Shown: piece by piece, positions 1-7,657 of the stretch | Layout of the letters: each line of letters opens with the position of its first letter | How positions within the stretch are numbered: position 1 is the first letter of the stretch | Assembly: GCF_013359905.1 (NCBI RefSeq) | Contig: NZ_JABMCC010000118.1 | Location: 248,001 to 312,000, forward strand | Length of the DNA stretch: 64,000 nucleotides | Reading direction: 5' to 3' | Origin: Paenibacillus taichungensis | GTDB lineage: Bacteria; Bacillota; Bacilli; Paenibacillales; Paenibacillaceae | Program-made: the position numbers and the translations under genes | Notes under the pieces: model-generated | Database searches by the model: none | What the model saw: the letters and a program-made list of their open reading frames with translations, nothing else | Told to the model about the DNA's origin: nothing

Positions 1-181
1 CGTTCTCTGTCAGCATATAGCTGACACGGTCACCCACAAGTGGTGAAGTACCCCGTTTTCTGAAGATACCTCTGGCCCGACATTGAACGGCGGAGCCTTC
101 AACCGAAGGCACCCCGCTGTCTTCCAGTGGCATGACATAATAGTAACCGCTTAGCGCTTTAACGATGATACCTTCTGGCAT
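1..181 (-). CDS. rsgA: Ribosome small subunit-dependent GTPase RsgA, N-terminal part (cut by window edge)
   Basis: The ATG at 181-179 follows an AAGGAGGG ribosome site. Sixty residues are visible before the window ends, starting MPEGIIVKALSGYYYVM and including CRARGIFRK and PLVGDRVSY. These match the N-terminal OB-fold of RsgA, the circularly permuted GTPase that helps mature the 30S subunit. The GTPase and zinc domains lie outside the window. It directly follows prkC (62 bp gap), the usual prpC-prkC-rsgA order, so co-transcription is likely. Confidence 0.9.
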   Translation of the reverse strand, partial: MPEGIIVKALSGYYYVMPLEDSGVPSVEGSAVQCRARGIFRKRGTSPLVGDRVSYMLTEN

Positions 182-233
182 AGCTCCGTCGCCCTCCTTT
201 AATTTACAGTACATTTACCCTGAACGTCGGCAA

Positions 234-256
234 TAAGCCGCCCTTATGGACGGCTT
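234..256 (-). other. Hairpin spanning the prkC stop codon
   Basis: AAGCCGCCC (234-242) pairs with GGACGGCTT (248-256) with one mismatch around a short loop that contains the prkC stop. There is no T-run after it, so it looks more like an RNA processing or 3'-end protection element between prkC and rsgA than a terminator. The role is inferred. Confidence 0.35.
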
Positions 257-2451
257 GATGCGTTAACGACTTCCTTTTTCTTATCTTTTCCTTTGGCGAG
301 ACCATTTCCGTTCTTCATCGCAGAAGTATCTGCTTCGTCATGCTCCCCTTCACCCTCAACAGGTGTATCCGGTTCACCTTCCTGTTGTGTATCTACGGTG
401 CCTTCATCACCACCACCGCCTTGTTCAGGCTCCTCCGTTGTTGGAGGTGGCTCTGCACCCTTCTCGGGCTCAATGGTAGGCACAACTACCGTTCCGTTCT
501 TGGCATCACTGTAGGACACCAGGTACGTATCCAGGAATTGGCCATCCCGGTAGACAGAGACAACACCATCGACGTTTGGAGCCAAAATAAGCGGAATTGT
601 CAGCATTTGGGCAGACTTGATTGTCCGGGTCCCCCATTCCTGACTTTTGCCACGAGCATCCTCGAAAGTAATTCGAATTTTGCTGTTCTTTCCTTCTTCT
701 TTTGGTGAAACGTTAATGTTATAGGCGTAGTTCAATGCCTCTGGCGGATATCCAGTACTAATGAAAATGGTGATTTTGTCACCAGGATTCACGTCTGCAC
801 CGGCTTCTACAGGCCATTGCTGTGTCACTTTGCCTTCATCTACGGTGTAGCTCGACTCTTCCTGAACCTGAGCAAGGATTAAACCGGCGGATTTGAGCAT
901 ACTCTCTGCCTCACTTCGAGTACGGTTTTTCAAGTCCGGCATTTTTATTGTTTCGGAGCCTTTGCTCACGGTCAGAACAATCTGAACCTCTGCCGGATCG
1001 TATTCTACATTCACCCCAGGAGTTTGGGATAGGACCGTTCCCGCAGATTTATCATTCGAAAACTCTTCTTTACGCTGAATCTGATCCTCTTTGATATCCA
1101 GTTCGGTGAGTTGTTTGACCGCCTCATCGTATGAAAGGTCTTTGAGATCAATCATCTTCAACAGCTCTTTTTCCGCCCCAACACTCAGCTGGACCTCAGA
1201 GCCTTCTTTGACCACATCGCCTTCATTTCGGGTCTGGTCAAATACAATACCTGGGTCCACATCCTCCTTGTACTCCCGGATGACATTATCACTGACCACA
1301 AGCCCTTGATCCTGCAACATTTGACGAGCCTTTTCTTCGGTTTGACCAATGACATTGGGTACAGTCACATCCGGCACAACAAGCATGCCTTTCACGTACC
1401 ATACAACTCCAACCATCGCGATAAGAATAAGCACTGTCAACGAGATCAGCAGCGCTGGCTTCTTCCAGTTCTTTGTTTTGGTTTTGCCCTTGTTGTTATC
1501 TTGGTCAGACTCCATCACGGGTATAGCACCTGTGGATGTAACTCCACGTGGCTCCGGCTTGATCGCCGGCATAACACGGGTCTGATCAATATCATCCTCA
1601 TCCGGAAAATCAATTTTCGTTTCATTACGTCTTTCCGGCATCAGGCAGGTTTCCAGATCCGTCTGCATTTCTTTAGCAGATTGGTAACGCTCCTGCGGAT
1701 TTTTGCGCATGGATTTTAGAATAACGTTCTCCACGCTTTGCGGGATAAGCGGATTAAATTTGCGAGGTTCATCAAACTCTTCCTGCAAATGCTTCAAAGC
1801 AACGCTAATTGGACTCTCTCCCAGAAACGGAAGCTGACCAGTCAGCATTTGATAGAGTACTATACCAAGAGAATATAAGTCCGACTTCTCACCAGTCACG
1901 ATGCCTTTGGCATGTTCAGGTGAGAAGTAATGTACGGAACCGACTACTGAGCCGGTCTGTGTAATCGTTGTGGACGTAACCGCGCGGGCAATCCCGAAAT
2001 CCGTTACTTTCACACGGCCATTACGACCAATCAATATATTATGCGGTTTAATATCCCGATGAATGATCTGATTATGATGTGCATGATCGAGAGCATCTGC
2101 AATCTGGGAGGCAATTCGAACGGCCTCGTCCACCTGCAGAGGCGCCCGTTCTTTTATAATTTCATTCAGGTTTTTACCTTCAACATATTCCATGACAATA
2201 TAATGAACATCATCTTCCTGTCCGACATCATAAACACTAACTACGTTAGGATGTGACAGCGAAGCTGCGGATTGTGCTTCTCTGCGGAAACGGCGGATAA
2301 ACTCTTCGTCATGCACAAATTGCTGCCGTAACACTTTGATGGCAACGTTCCGGTTGAGCAACAGGTCCTGGGCCTTATACACAAGAGCCATGCCGCCACC
2401 GCCGACACGCTCGATCACTTCATAGCGTCCGCCTAGCTGGTGCCCAATCAT
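244..2451 (-). CDS. prkC: PASTA-domain Ser/Thr protein kinase PrkC (PknB family)
   Basis: Membrane Ser/Thr kinase that senses cell-wall fragments and phosphorylates translation, wall and metabolic targets; in Bacillus it also acts in germination. The kinase domain covers about residues 1-275: glycine loop GGGGMALVYK, catalytic Lys39, HRDIKPHNIL catalytic loop, DFG, and a Thr-rich activation loop (TITQTGSVVG). One membrane segment lies near 335-357. Three extracellular PASTA repeats follow at about 360-570. An unusually long tail of about 165 residues ends in a Pro/Glu/Gly-rich stretch and a Lys-rich end. Its start overlaps the prpC stop (ATGA), so kinase and phosphatase are translationally coupled. 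Confidence 0.95.
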   Translation of the reverse strand: MIGHQLGGRYEVIERVGGGGMALVYKAQDLLLNRNVAIKVLRQQFVHDEEFIRRFRREAQSAASLSHPNVVSVYDVGQEDDVHYIVMEYVEGKNLNEIIKERAPLQVDEAVRIASQIADALDHAHHNQIIHRDIKPHNILIGRNGRVKVTDFGIARAVTSTTITQTGSVVGSVHYFSPEHAKGIVTGEKSDLYSLGIVLYQMLTGQLPFLGESPISVALKHLQEEFDEPRKFNPLIPQSVENVILKSMRKNPQERYQSAKEMQTDLETCLMPERRNETKIDFPDEDDIDQTRVMPAIKPEPRGVTSTGAIPVMESDQDNNKGKTKTKNWKKPALLISLTVLILIAMVGVVWYVKGMLVVPDVTVPNVIGQTEEKARQMLQDQGLVVSDNVIREYKEDVDPGIVFDQTRNEGDVVKEGSEVQLSVGAEKELLKMIDLKDLSYDEAVKQLTELDIKEDQIQRKEEFSNDKSAGTVLSQTPGVNVEYDPAEVQIVLTVSKGSETIKMPDLKNRTRSEAESMLKSAGLILAQVQEESSYTVDEGKVTQQWPVEAGADVNPGDKITIFISTGYPPEALNYAYNINVSPKEEGKNSKIRITFEDARGKSQEWGTRTIKSAQMLTIPLILAPNVDGVVSVYRDGQFLDTYLVSYSDAKNGTVVVPTIEPEKGAEPPPTTEEPEQGGGGDEGTVDTQQEGEPDTPVEGEGEHDEADTSAMKNGNGLAKGKDKKKEVVNASSRP

Positions 2452-3224
2452 GACTCACACCCCGTTTCCGATATCACGGAACCTTCCTTTTGCAGTTCGA
2501 ATAATGCCACCGTAATATTGTCATCTCCTCCAGCAAGCAAAGCCAGCTGAAGCAGGCGATCCGCACGATCTTCCAATGCCAGTTCCAGATTACCTGCGAC
2601 CTGAATGATCTGCTCATTGCTGACCAGATTACTAAGCCCATCACTGCACAGGAGAAGAACTTCGCCTTCTTCCAGCTTGACGGTATCCAGATCCACCTTC
2701 ACTTCAGCATCTGTCCCAAGAGCACGTGTCAGCACATTTCGACGCGGATGATGAGAGACATCTTCTTTGCTGATCTGACCATTTTTGAACAATTCATTGA
2801 CCAGTGTATGGTCCTCGGTCAACTGGATCACATGTTTGTTTGCAATTTTGTATGCTCTGCTATCACCGATGTGACCAATAACGCCTTCTGTATCATTTAA
2901 TAACGCCGCAACCACGGTAGTTCCCATGTTGTGGTAATTATCATCCGAGGAGGCAGTACGGAAGATCACTTCGTTGGCATGCAAAATAGCATCGCTCAAT
3001 GCGGCTGACAAAGACGCATGTGAAAGACCCGGCTCAAGCGTTCCCAGATCCTGCACCAACGTCTCTACCGCCAGACGGCTTGCCGTATCTCCTGCAAGAT
3101 GTCCGCCCATACCATCGGCAACAATACCCAGAATATAACCTGTATCGAGATTTCGAATCCAGGATGAATCTTCATTCACCGAACGCACCCGTCCGATATG
3201 GCTCACATGAACTGTTTTGATCAA
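2448..3224 (-). CDS. prpC: PP2C-type Ser/Thr protein phosphatase PrpC (Stp)
   Basis: Cytoplasmic metal-dependent phosphatase that reverses PrkC phosphorylation. At 258 aa it has family length. PP2C metal-binding and core motifs are visible: VADGMGGH, HIGDSRAYK, CSDGLSN and the terminal DDNITVAL. The start is a TTG at 3224 with GAGGTGAG six bases upstream; no ATG fits that site. It lies 7 bp after rlmN and overlaps prkC by four bases, so the rlmN-prpC-prkC-rsgA segment reads as one operon. Confidence 0.95.
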   Translation of the reverse strand: MIKTVHVSHIGRVRSVNEDSSWIRNLDTGYILGIVADGMGGHLAGDTASRLAVETLVQDLGTLEPGLSHASLSAALSDAILHANEVIFRTASSDDNYHNMGTTVVAALLNDTEGVIGHIGDSRAYKIANKHVIQLTEDHTLVNELFKNGQISKEDVSHHPRRNVLTRALGTDAEVKVDLDTVKLEEGEVLLLCSDGLSNLVSNEQIIQVAGNLELALEDRADRLLQLALLAGGDDNITVALFELQKEGSVISETGCES

Positions 3225-3231
3225 AACGTTC

Positions 3232-4272
3232 TCACCTCAACTCCATATGCTTTGCACGAAGCTGACCGCAAGCGGCAGCAATATCATGTCCCTGTTCACG
3301 ACGAATGGTTACATTAACACCCTGCTCCGAGAGAATCTTCTGAAAATTGAAAATATCGCTTCTGGATGTTCTTACGTACTTGCGCTCAGGTACATGGTTG
3401 ACCGGAATCAGGTTCACATGGCACAACATGTTCTTAAGCACGCTTGCCAGTTCTGCCGCATGTTCCGGCTGATCATTCACACCACCGATAAGTGCGTACT
3501 CAAACGTAATTCTGCGCCCCGTTTTCGCCAAGTAATAACGCAACGACTCCATTACATCCTCAAAAGGAAAACGGCGGTTAACCGGCATCAATTTAGAACG
3601 CAATGCATCATTTGGCGCATGGATGGAAATCGCCAGGTTAATCTGTGTATCTTCATCTGCAAACTTGTAAATGTTTGGTACGATTCCACTTGTGGACACC
3701 GTGATATGGCGCTGACCGATATTCAGCCCTTTTTCGTGAATCATGATACGCAGGAACGTCATTGTTGCTTCATAGTTCTCAAAAGGTTCACCTGAACCCA
3801 TGATTACGATGCTGCTGACCCGCTCACCGCGTTCGTCCAAAATTTTCTGGGCTTGCACAACCTGAGCGACAATTTCGCCAGCTGTAAGGTTACGTTTCAG
3901 TCCACCCAGCGTGGATGCACAGAACGTGCAGCCAATCCGGCAGCCAACCTGTGTTGTTACACAGATGCTGTTACCATAGTTGTGCTTCATAATAACTGTT
4001 TCGATCGCATGATCATCGTGCAGACCGAACAGGAATTTCACAGTTCCATCCTTGGATTCAAACTTCGTAATTTCAGTAAGTGTAACGAATTCAAATTGTT
4101 CAGTCAGCTTTTCACGCAGCGCTTTGGACAAGTTCGTCATTTCACTGAAATCATTCACACGTTTCACATAAATCCAGTCGAAGATCTGACCACCGCGAAA
4201 AGCCGGCTCCCCGTTCTCAACAGCCCACTGTTGCAGCTCCTCCAGGGAATAATCATATATAAAAGGTTTCAT
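3232..4272 (-). CDS. rlmN: Dual-specificity 23S rRNA/tRNA adenine-C2 methyltransferase RlmN
   Basis: Radical SAM enzyme methylating A2503 of 23S rRNA and A37 of some tRNAs. The iron-sulfur motif CRIGCTFC (CxxxCxxC) is present, as is the C-terminal catalytic cysteine context AACGQLRA, with MGSGEPFENY between them. I chose the ATG at 4272 (protein MKPFIYDYS..., 346 aa) because that is the normal family N-terminus; an in-frame ATG at 4308 would add 12 residues. A hairpin and about 190 bp separate it from rsmB, so it may have its own promoter. Confidence 0.93.
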   Translation of the reverse strand: MKPFIYDYSLEELQQWAVENGEPAFRGGQIFDWIYVKRVNDFSEMTNLSKALREKLTEQFEFVTLTEITKFESKDGTVKFLFGLHDDHAIETVIMKHNYGNSICVTTQVGCRIGCTFCASTLGGLKRNLTAGEIVAQVVQAQKILDERGERVSSIVIMGSGEPFENYEATMTFLRIMIHEKGLNIGQRHITVSTSGIVPNIYKFADEDTQINLAISIHAPNDALRSKLMPVNRRFPFEDVMESLRYYLAKTGRRITFEYALIGGVNDQPEHAAELASVLKNMLCHVNLIPVNHVPERKYVRTSRSDIFNFQKILSEQGVNVTIRREQGHDIAAACGQLRAKHMELR

Positions 4273-4378
4273 TTTGTTGTCAACACCTATTCCTTCTTTT
4301 CTTTTCATTCTTCCTATTCTATCACAAAGACCACTTTACATCCATGTATACCCTTGATGCCTGTACTTCATGCATTAT

Positions 4379-4439
4379 AACACCTCAGTGCCTGCATCGC
4401 ACCCTATCATCACATTTTACTGATGTTGAACACCTCAGT
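4379..4439. repeat. Short direct repeat AACACCTCAGT, two copies
   Basis: AACACCTCAGT occurs at 4379-4389 and again at about 4429-4439, 50 bp apart, in the rlmN-rsmB gap. This could be a regulator half-site pair or chance. Nothing else coding is visible in this 195-bp gap. Confidence 0.35.
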
Positions 4440-4455
4440 CTAATCACAAAGAAAT

Positions 4456-4477
4456 CCGCCGAAGTTCCCCTCGGCGG
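4456..4477 (-). terminator. Hairpin downstream of rsmB, terminator-like
   Basis: CCGCCGA and TCGGCGG form a 7-bp GC stem with an 8-base loop. In the leftward direction it is followed by ATTTCTTTG, a weak T-rich tract. It lies just after the rsmB stop and could partly separate rsmB from rlmN. Confidence 0.55.
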
Positions 4478-4503
4478 CTATCCTTCAGTGCTCTATTAAA
4501 CTG

Positions 4504-6024
4504 TTAATCCGCTATCCTTGTCAACCTGGCAATGAAAAATCCGTCACTGTGAGCGTACTGTGGCAGGATCTGCACACCACCGTTCACAACCTTCCACTCT
4601 GCTGTTTCCAGACCAGACCAAGCAGAGTCTTCAGCGGCTTTGTATTCCGGATGCCGGGCTAAAAAGTCAGCGACCCTATGCTCGTTCTCCGCAGGCTCGA
4701 TTGTACACGTACTATACACCAGAATACCACCCGGCTTTAATAGCGGTGCAACCCGATCCAGCAGTTTACGTTGAAGATTGGAGATATCGTGAATATCTTC
4801 CGCAGTTTTCGTCCATTTGACATCCGGCTTGCGGCGAATAACACCTAGACCAGAACATGGCGCATCCAGCAGAATGCGGTCAAATGACGCCTCAGGATAA
4901 CGCTCATCCAGATCAAGTGCATCCCCTGTTACAGCATCAATACAGCTAAGTCCCAGACGATCTGCCTGATCCATGATCAACTGACGTTTGTGAGCATGTA
5001 CATCATTGGCCACAATTCGTCCACGGTCCTGCATTTTCTCCGCCATATGGGCTGTCTTTCCGCCAGGAGCTGCACAGCAGTCCAGTACAGTCTGACCATC
5101 TTCAGGCCCAACTGCCTCGGCTACAAGCATGGAACTTTCATCCTGAACGGACAGCAAGCCATCCCGATACCAGGTCGTAAGTGCCATATTGCCACCACTG
5201 CGAACGAGAATACCGTCCGGACTAAGCCGGGAAGGTTCCACGATAGCACCCATGCTCTCCATCTCCAGCATTAATTTCTCACGTGTAGTCATTGTCGTGT
5301 TCACACGAACACTAACCGCTGGCGGTTCATTATTTGCACGGCAAATCGCTTCCGCTGTCTCTTCGCCATATTGGCTGATCCAGCGTTCGACCATCCACAG
5401 CGGGTGTGAATGCTCCAGTGAGATACGTTCAGCTGCAGGCAAATGTTCGGGAATGCGCAGTTCATCACGATTGCGAATCATGTTCCGTAGAACGCCATTC
5501 ACCATACCCGAGATGCCCTGATGACCTAATTTCTTAGCCAAGTTGACGGCTTCACTCACCACCGCGTGTTCCGGAATACGGTCCAGATATAACATCTGGT
5601 ACACGCTGATGCGCAGCAGGCTACGAACCCAAGGTTGCAGCTTGGATACACCTTTGGCTACATAGCGTTCCAGAAAATAATCAAGGGTATTCCGTCTTGC
5701 GATCGTACCATATACCAACTCTGTAGCTAGTCCGGCATCTGCCGGACTCAGCTCGGCCTCTTTCAGACGCCTATTCAGCTCAAGGTTGCTGTAAGCTCCC
5801 TCTTGCTCAACGGCGCTGAGTACCTTTACAGCGAGTGCACGAGCAGATGTTTTAGGCCGCTCCGAGCGTGATGTACCGTTGACCGAAGCTGGGGACGCAG
5901 ATGCATTTCCTGCTCGACCCGATCTCCCCTGGTTGGGACGCGGTTTATTTCCTCCACGCCCGGACGTATTTCCTGCGACTTTATGACCATTTCCTGACGG
6001 ACGGCCCGGTGTATTTCCGCTCAT
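4504..6024 (-). CDS. rsmB: 16S rRNA (cytosine-967-C5) methyltransferase RsmB
   Basis: Methylates C967 of 16S rRNA using SAM. The order is a low-complexity Gly/Ser/Asn/Arg-rich N-terminal extension (about residues 1-60, longer than usual for the family), a NusB-like RNA-binding domain, then a Rossmann methyltransferase. The catalytic cysteines are visible in DAPCSGLG and YSTCTIEP, and the SAM loop in LDCCAAPGGKT. At 506 aa it exceeds the usual ~450 because of the extension. The ATG overlaps the fmt stop (ATGA), showing coupling to fmt. Confidence 0.95.
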   Translation of the reverse strand: MSGNTPGRPSGNGHKVAGNTSGRGGNKPRPNQGRSGRAGNASASPASVNGTSRSERPKTSARALAVKVLSAVEQEGAYSNLELNRRLKEAELSPADAGLATELVYGTIARRNTLDYFLERYVAKGVSKLQPWVRSLLRISVYQMLYLDRIPEHAVVSEAVNLAKKLGHQGISGMVNGVLRNMIRNRDELRIPEHLPAAERISLEHSHPLWMVERWISQYGEETAEAICRANNEPPAVSVRVNTTMTTREKLMLEMESMGAIVEPSRLSPDGILVRSGGNMALTTWYRDGLLSVQDESSMLVAEAVGPEDGQTVLDCCAAPGGKTAHMAEKMQDRGRIVANDVHAHKRQLIMDQADRLGLSCIDAVTGDALDLDERYPEASFDRILLDAPCSGLGVIRRKPDVKWTKTAEDIHDISNLQRKLLDRVAPLLKPGGILVYSTCTIEPAENEHRVADFLARHPEYKAAEDSAWSGLETAEWKVVNGGVQILPQYAHSDGFFIARLTRIAD

Positions 6025-6974
6025 TGCAGCACCGTTCCTGGTTTCAGAGTGCCACCACGGGCAAAGTCAGCAGCTTGCATCACTTTTTTGCCTGCGGGCT
6101 GAACCTCAGTAAGCCAGAGAGAACCGTCACCTGTGCGAACTTCAATGCCATTTCTGCCCAATTGTAATACCGTTCCCGGCTCAGCTTGTCCAGCATCCGA
6201 AGAAGAGAGTACATCCGCCTGCTTCGGATTTGCTGCTGCCCAGACCTTGAAGACCTGCTCATCCCACATCGTGAATGCACCCGAGAACGGCACAAGACCG
6301 CGAATTTGATTAAACAATTCACGCGACGTGCGATTCCAGTCCATCTTCTCGTCATCCCGAGTCAGATTACGAGCATACGAAGCCTCGGCTTCATCCTGTG
6401 GGACAGCCGTTGTTTCGCCTGCTACCAGCCGCGGCATTTCTTCCTGAAGCAATTTGGAGCCTGCTTCACTGAGCTTTACAAACATGGACCCTGACGTATC
6501 TTCATCCGTAATCGCTACTTCCACACGTGAGATCATATCTCCCGTATCCAAGCCTTCCGCCATAAACATCAGTGTAACTCCCGTCACTGGCTCTCCATTA
6601 ATAATGGAGCGTTGAATCGGGGCACCACCGCGATATTTTGGCAAAAGAGAGCCATGCACGTTCACACATCCACGAACGGGCATATCCAGCACAGCTTTGG
6701 GCAGAATCTGCCCAAATGCCGCAGTCACAATCAGGTCCGGTTTCCATTCAGCCAATTGGGCTACAGCTTCTGGAGCACGCAGTTTCACTGGTTGAAATAC
6801 CGGCAGGCCGTGGCGTTCTGCCGCAGCCTTGACTGGTGTTGGTGTAAGTACCTTTTTACGGCCCTGTGGTTTATCTGGCTGTGTTACTACCCCAACCACG
6901 TTATATCCCTCGGCTATAAGCATATCGAGAGACGGAACTGCAAATTCAGGCGTTCCCATAAAAACAATATTCAA
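6021..6974 (-). CDS. fmt: Methionyl-tRNA formyltransferase
   Basis: Formylates initiator Met-tRNA with 10-formyl-THF. The N-terminus reads NIVFMGTPEFAVPSL. The catalytic loop with HGSLLPKYRGGAPIQ and the GLDTGDM segment are visible, followed by the C-terminal tRNA-binding OB domain. I place the start at TTG 6974, eight bases after AAGGAG; the upstream GTG at 6983 overlaps that ribosome site. It lies 12 bp from def, forming the usual def-fmt-rsmB cassette. Confidence 0.95.
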   Translation of the reverse strand: MNIVFMGTPEFAVPSLDMLIAEGYNVVGVVTQPDKPQGRKKVLTPTPVKAAAERHGLPVFQPVKLRAPEAVAQLAEWKPDLIVTAAFGQILPKAVLDMPVRGCVNVHGSLLPKYRGGAPIQRSIINGEPVTGVTLMFMAEGLDTGDMISRVEVAITDEDTSGSMFVKLSEAGSKLLQEEMPRLVAGETTAVPQDEAEASYARNLTRDDEKMDWNRTSRELFNQIRGLVPFSGAFTMWDEQVFKVWAAANPKQADVLSSSDAGQAEPGTVLQLGRNGIEVRTGDGSLWLTEVQPAGKKVMQAADFARGGTLKPGTVLQ

Positions 6975-6986
6975 ATCAATCACTCC

Positions 6987-7475
6987 TTAGTTACGACGCG
7001 GCCCGGTTTGATCGGCTGCAATTTCGTATACCTTTTCAGCAATATCCGTAAAGAGTACACCATCCAAGTGGTCAATCTCATGTTGGAATGCACGTGACAA
7101 CAATCCGCTGCCCGTAATAATCAGTTCCTTGCCTTCACGGTCCAGCCCTTTGACTGTAACTGTCTCAAAACGACGCACATCACCGTTAATGCCAGGAATA
7201 CTCAAGCATCCTTCGGGTCCAAATTGCTCTCCCTCGCTCGAAATAATCTCCGGATTGATCATCTTGATCAGCCCCTGTTCATCTCCGCAATCGATCACAA
7301 TCAGGCGTTTCAAAATACCAACCTGTGGCGCAGCCAAACCTACGCCTTCTGCGTCATACATCGTATCTGCCATATCATCCAGCAGTTTCTGTACATTGGG
7401 TGTAACTTTGGTTACTTCTTTAGCTCTTTTGTGTAGTACCTCATCCGGTTCTTTCACGATAATACGAATAGACAT
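6987..7475 (-). CDS. def: Peptide deformylase
   Basis: Removes the formyl group from nascent proteins, completing the cycle begun by Fmt next door. All three metal/active-site motifs are present: GVGLAAPQVG, EGCLSIPG and HEIDHLDG. At 162 aa it is a type 1 length enzyme. The ATG is preceded by GGAAGGTG. The roughly 180-bp gap to priA upstream has no obvious terminator. Confidence 0.96.
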   Translation of the reverse strand: MSIRIIVKEPDEVLHKRAKEVTKVTPNVQKLLDDMADTMYDAEGVGLAAPQVGILKRLIVIDCGDEQGLIKMINPEIISSEGEQFGPEGCLSIPGINGDVRRFETVTVKGLDREGKELIITGSGLLSRAFQHEIDHLDGVLFTDIAEKVYEIAADQTGPRRN

Positions 7476-7657
7476 GTTGTAAGCACCTTCCTAATCCTCA
7501 TCATAATTTCAGGACATCAAGCTCATTTCAAAAATAAGTACTGATTTTCTGCTATGTAGCAGGTATCAAAAACTGATTTTAAGATCGAGCCATCATTCAT
7601 GTTGTTTTTAATCTATGTTTATACCGCTTGTTTACATCCGCATTTTACTACAAATGC

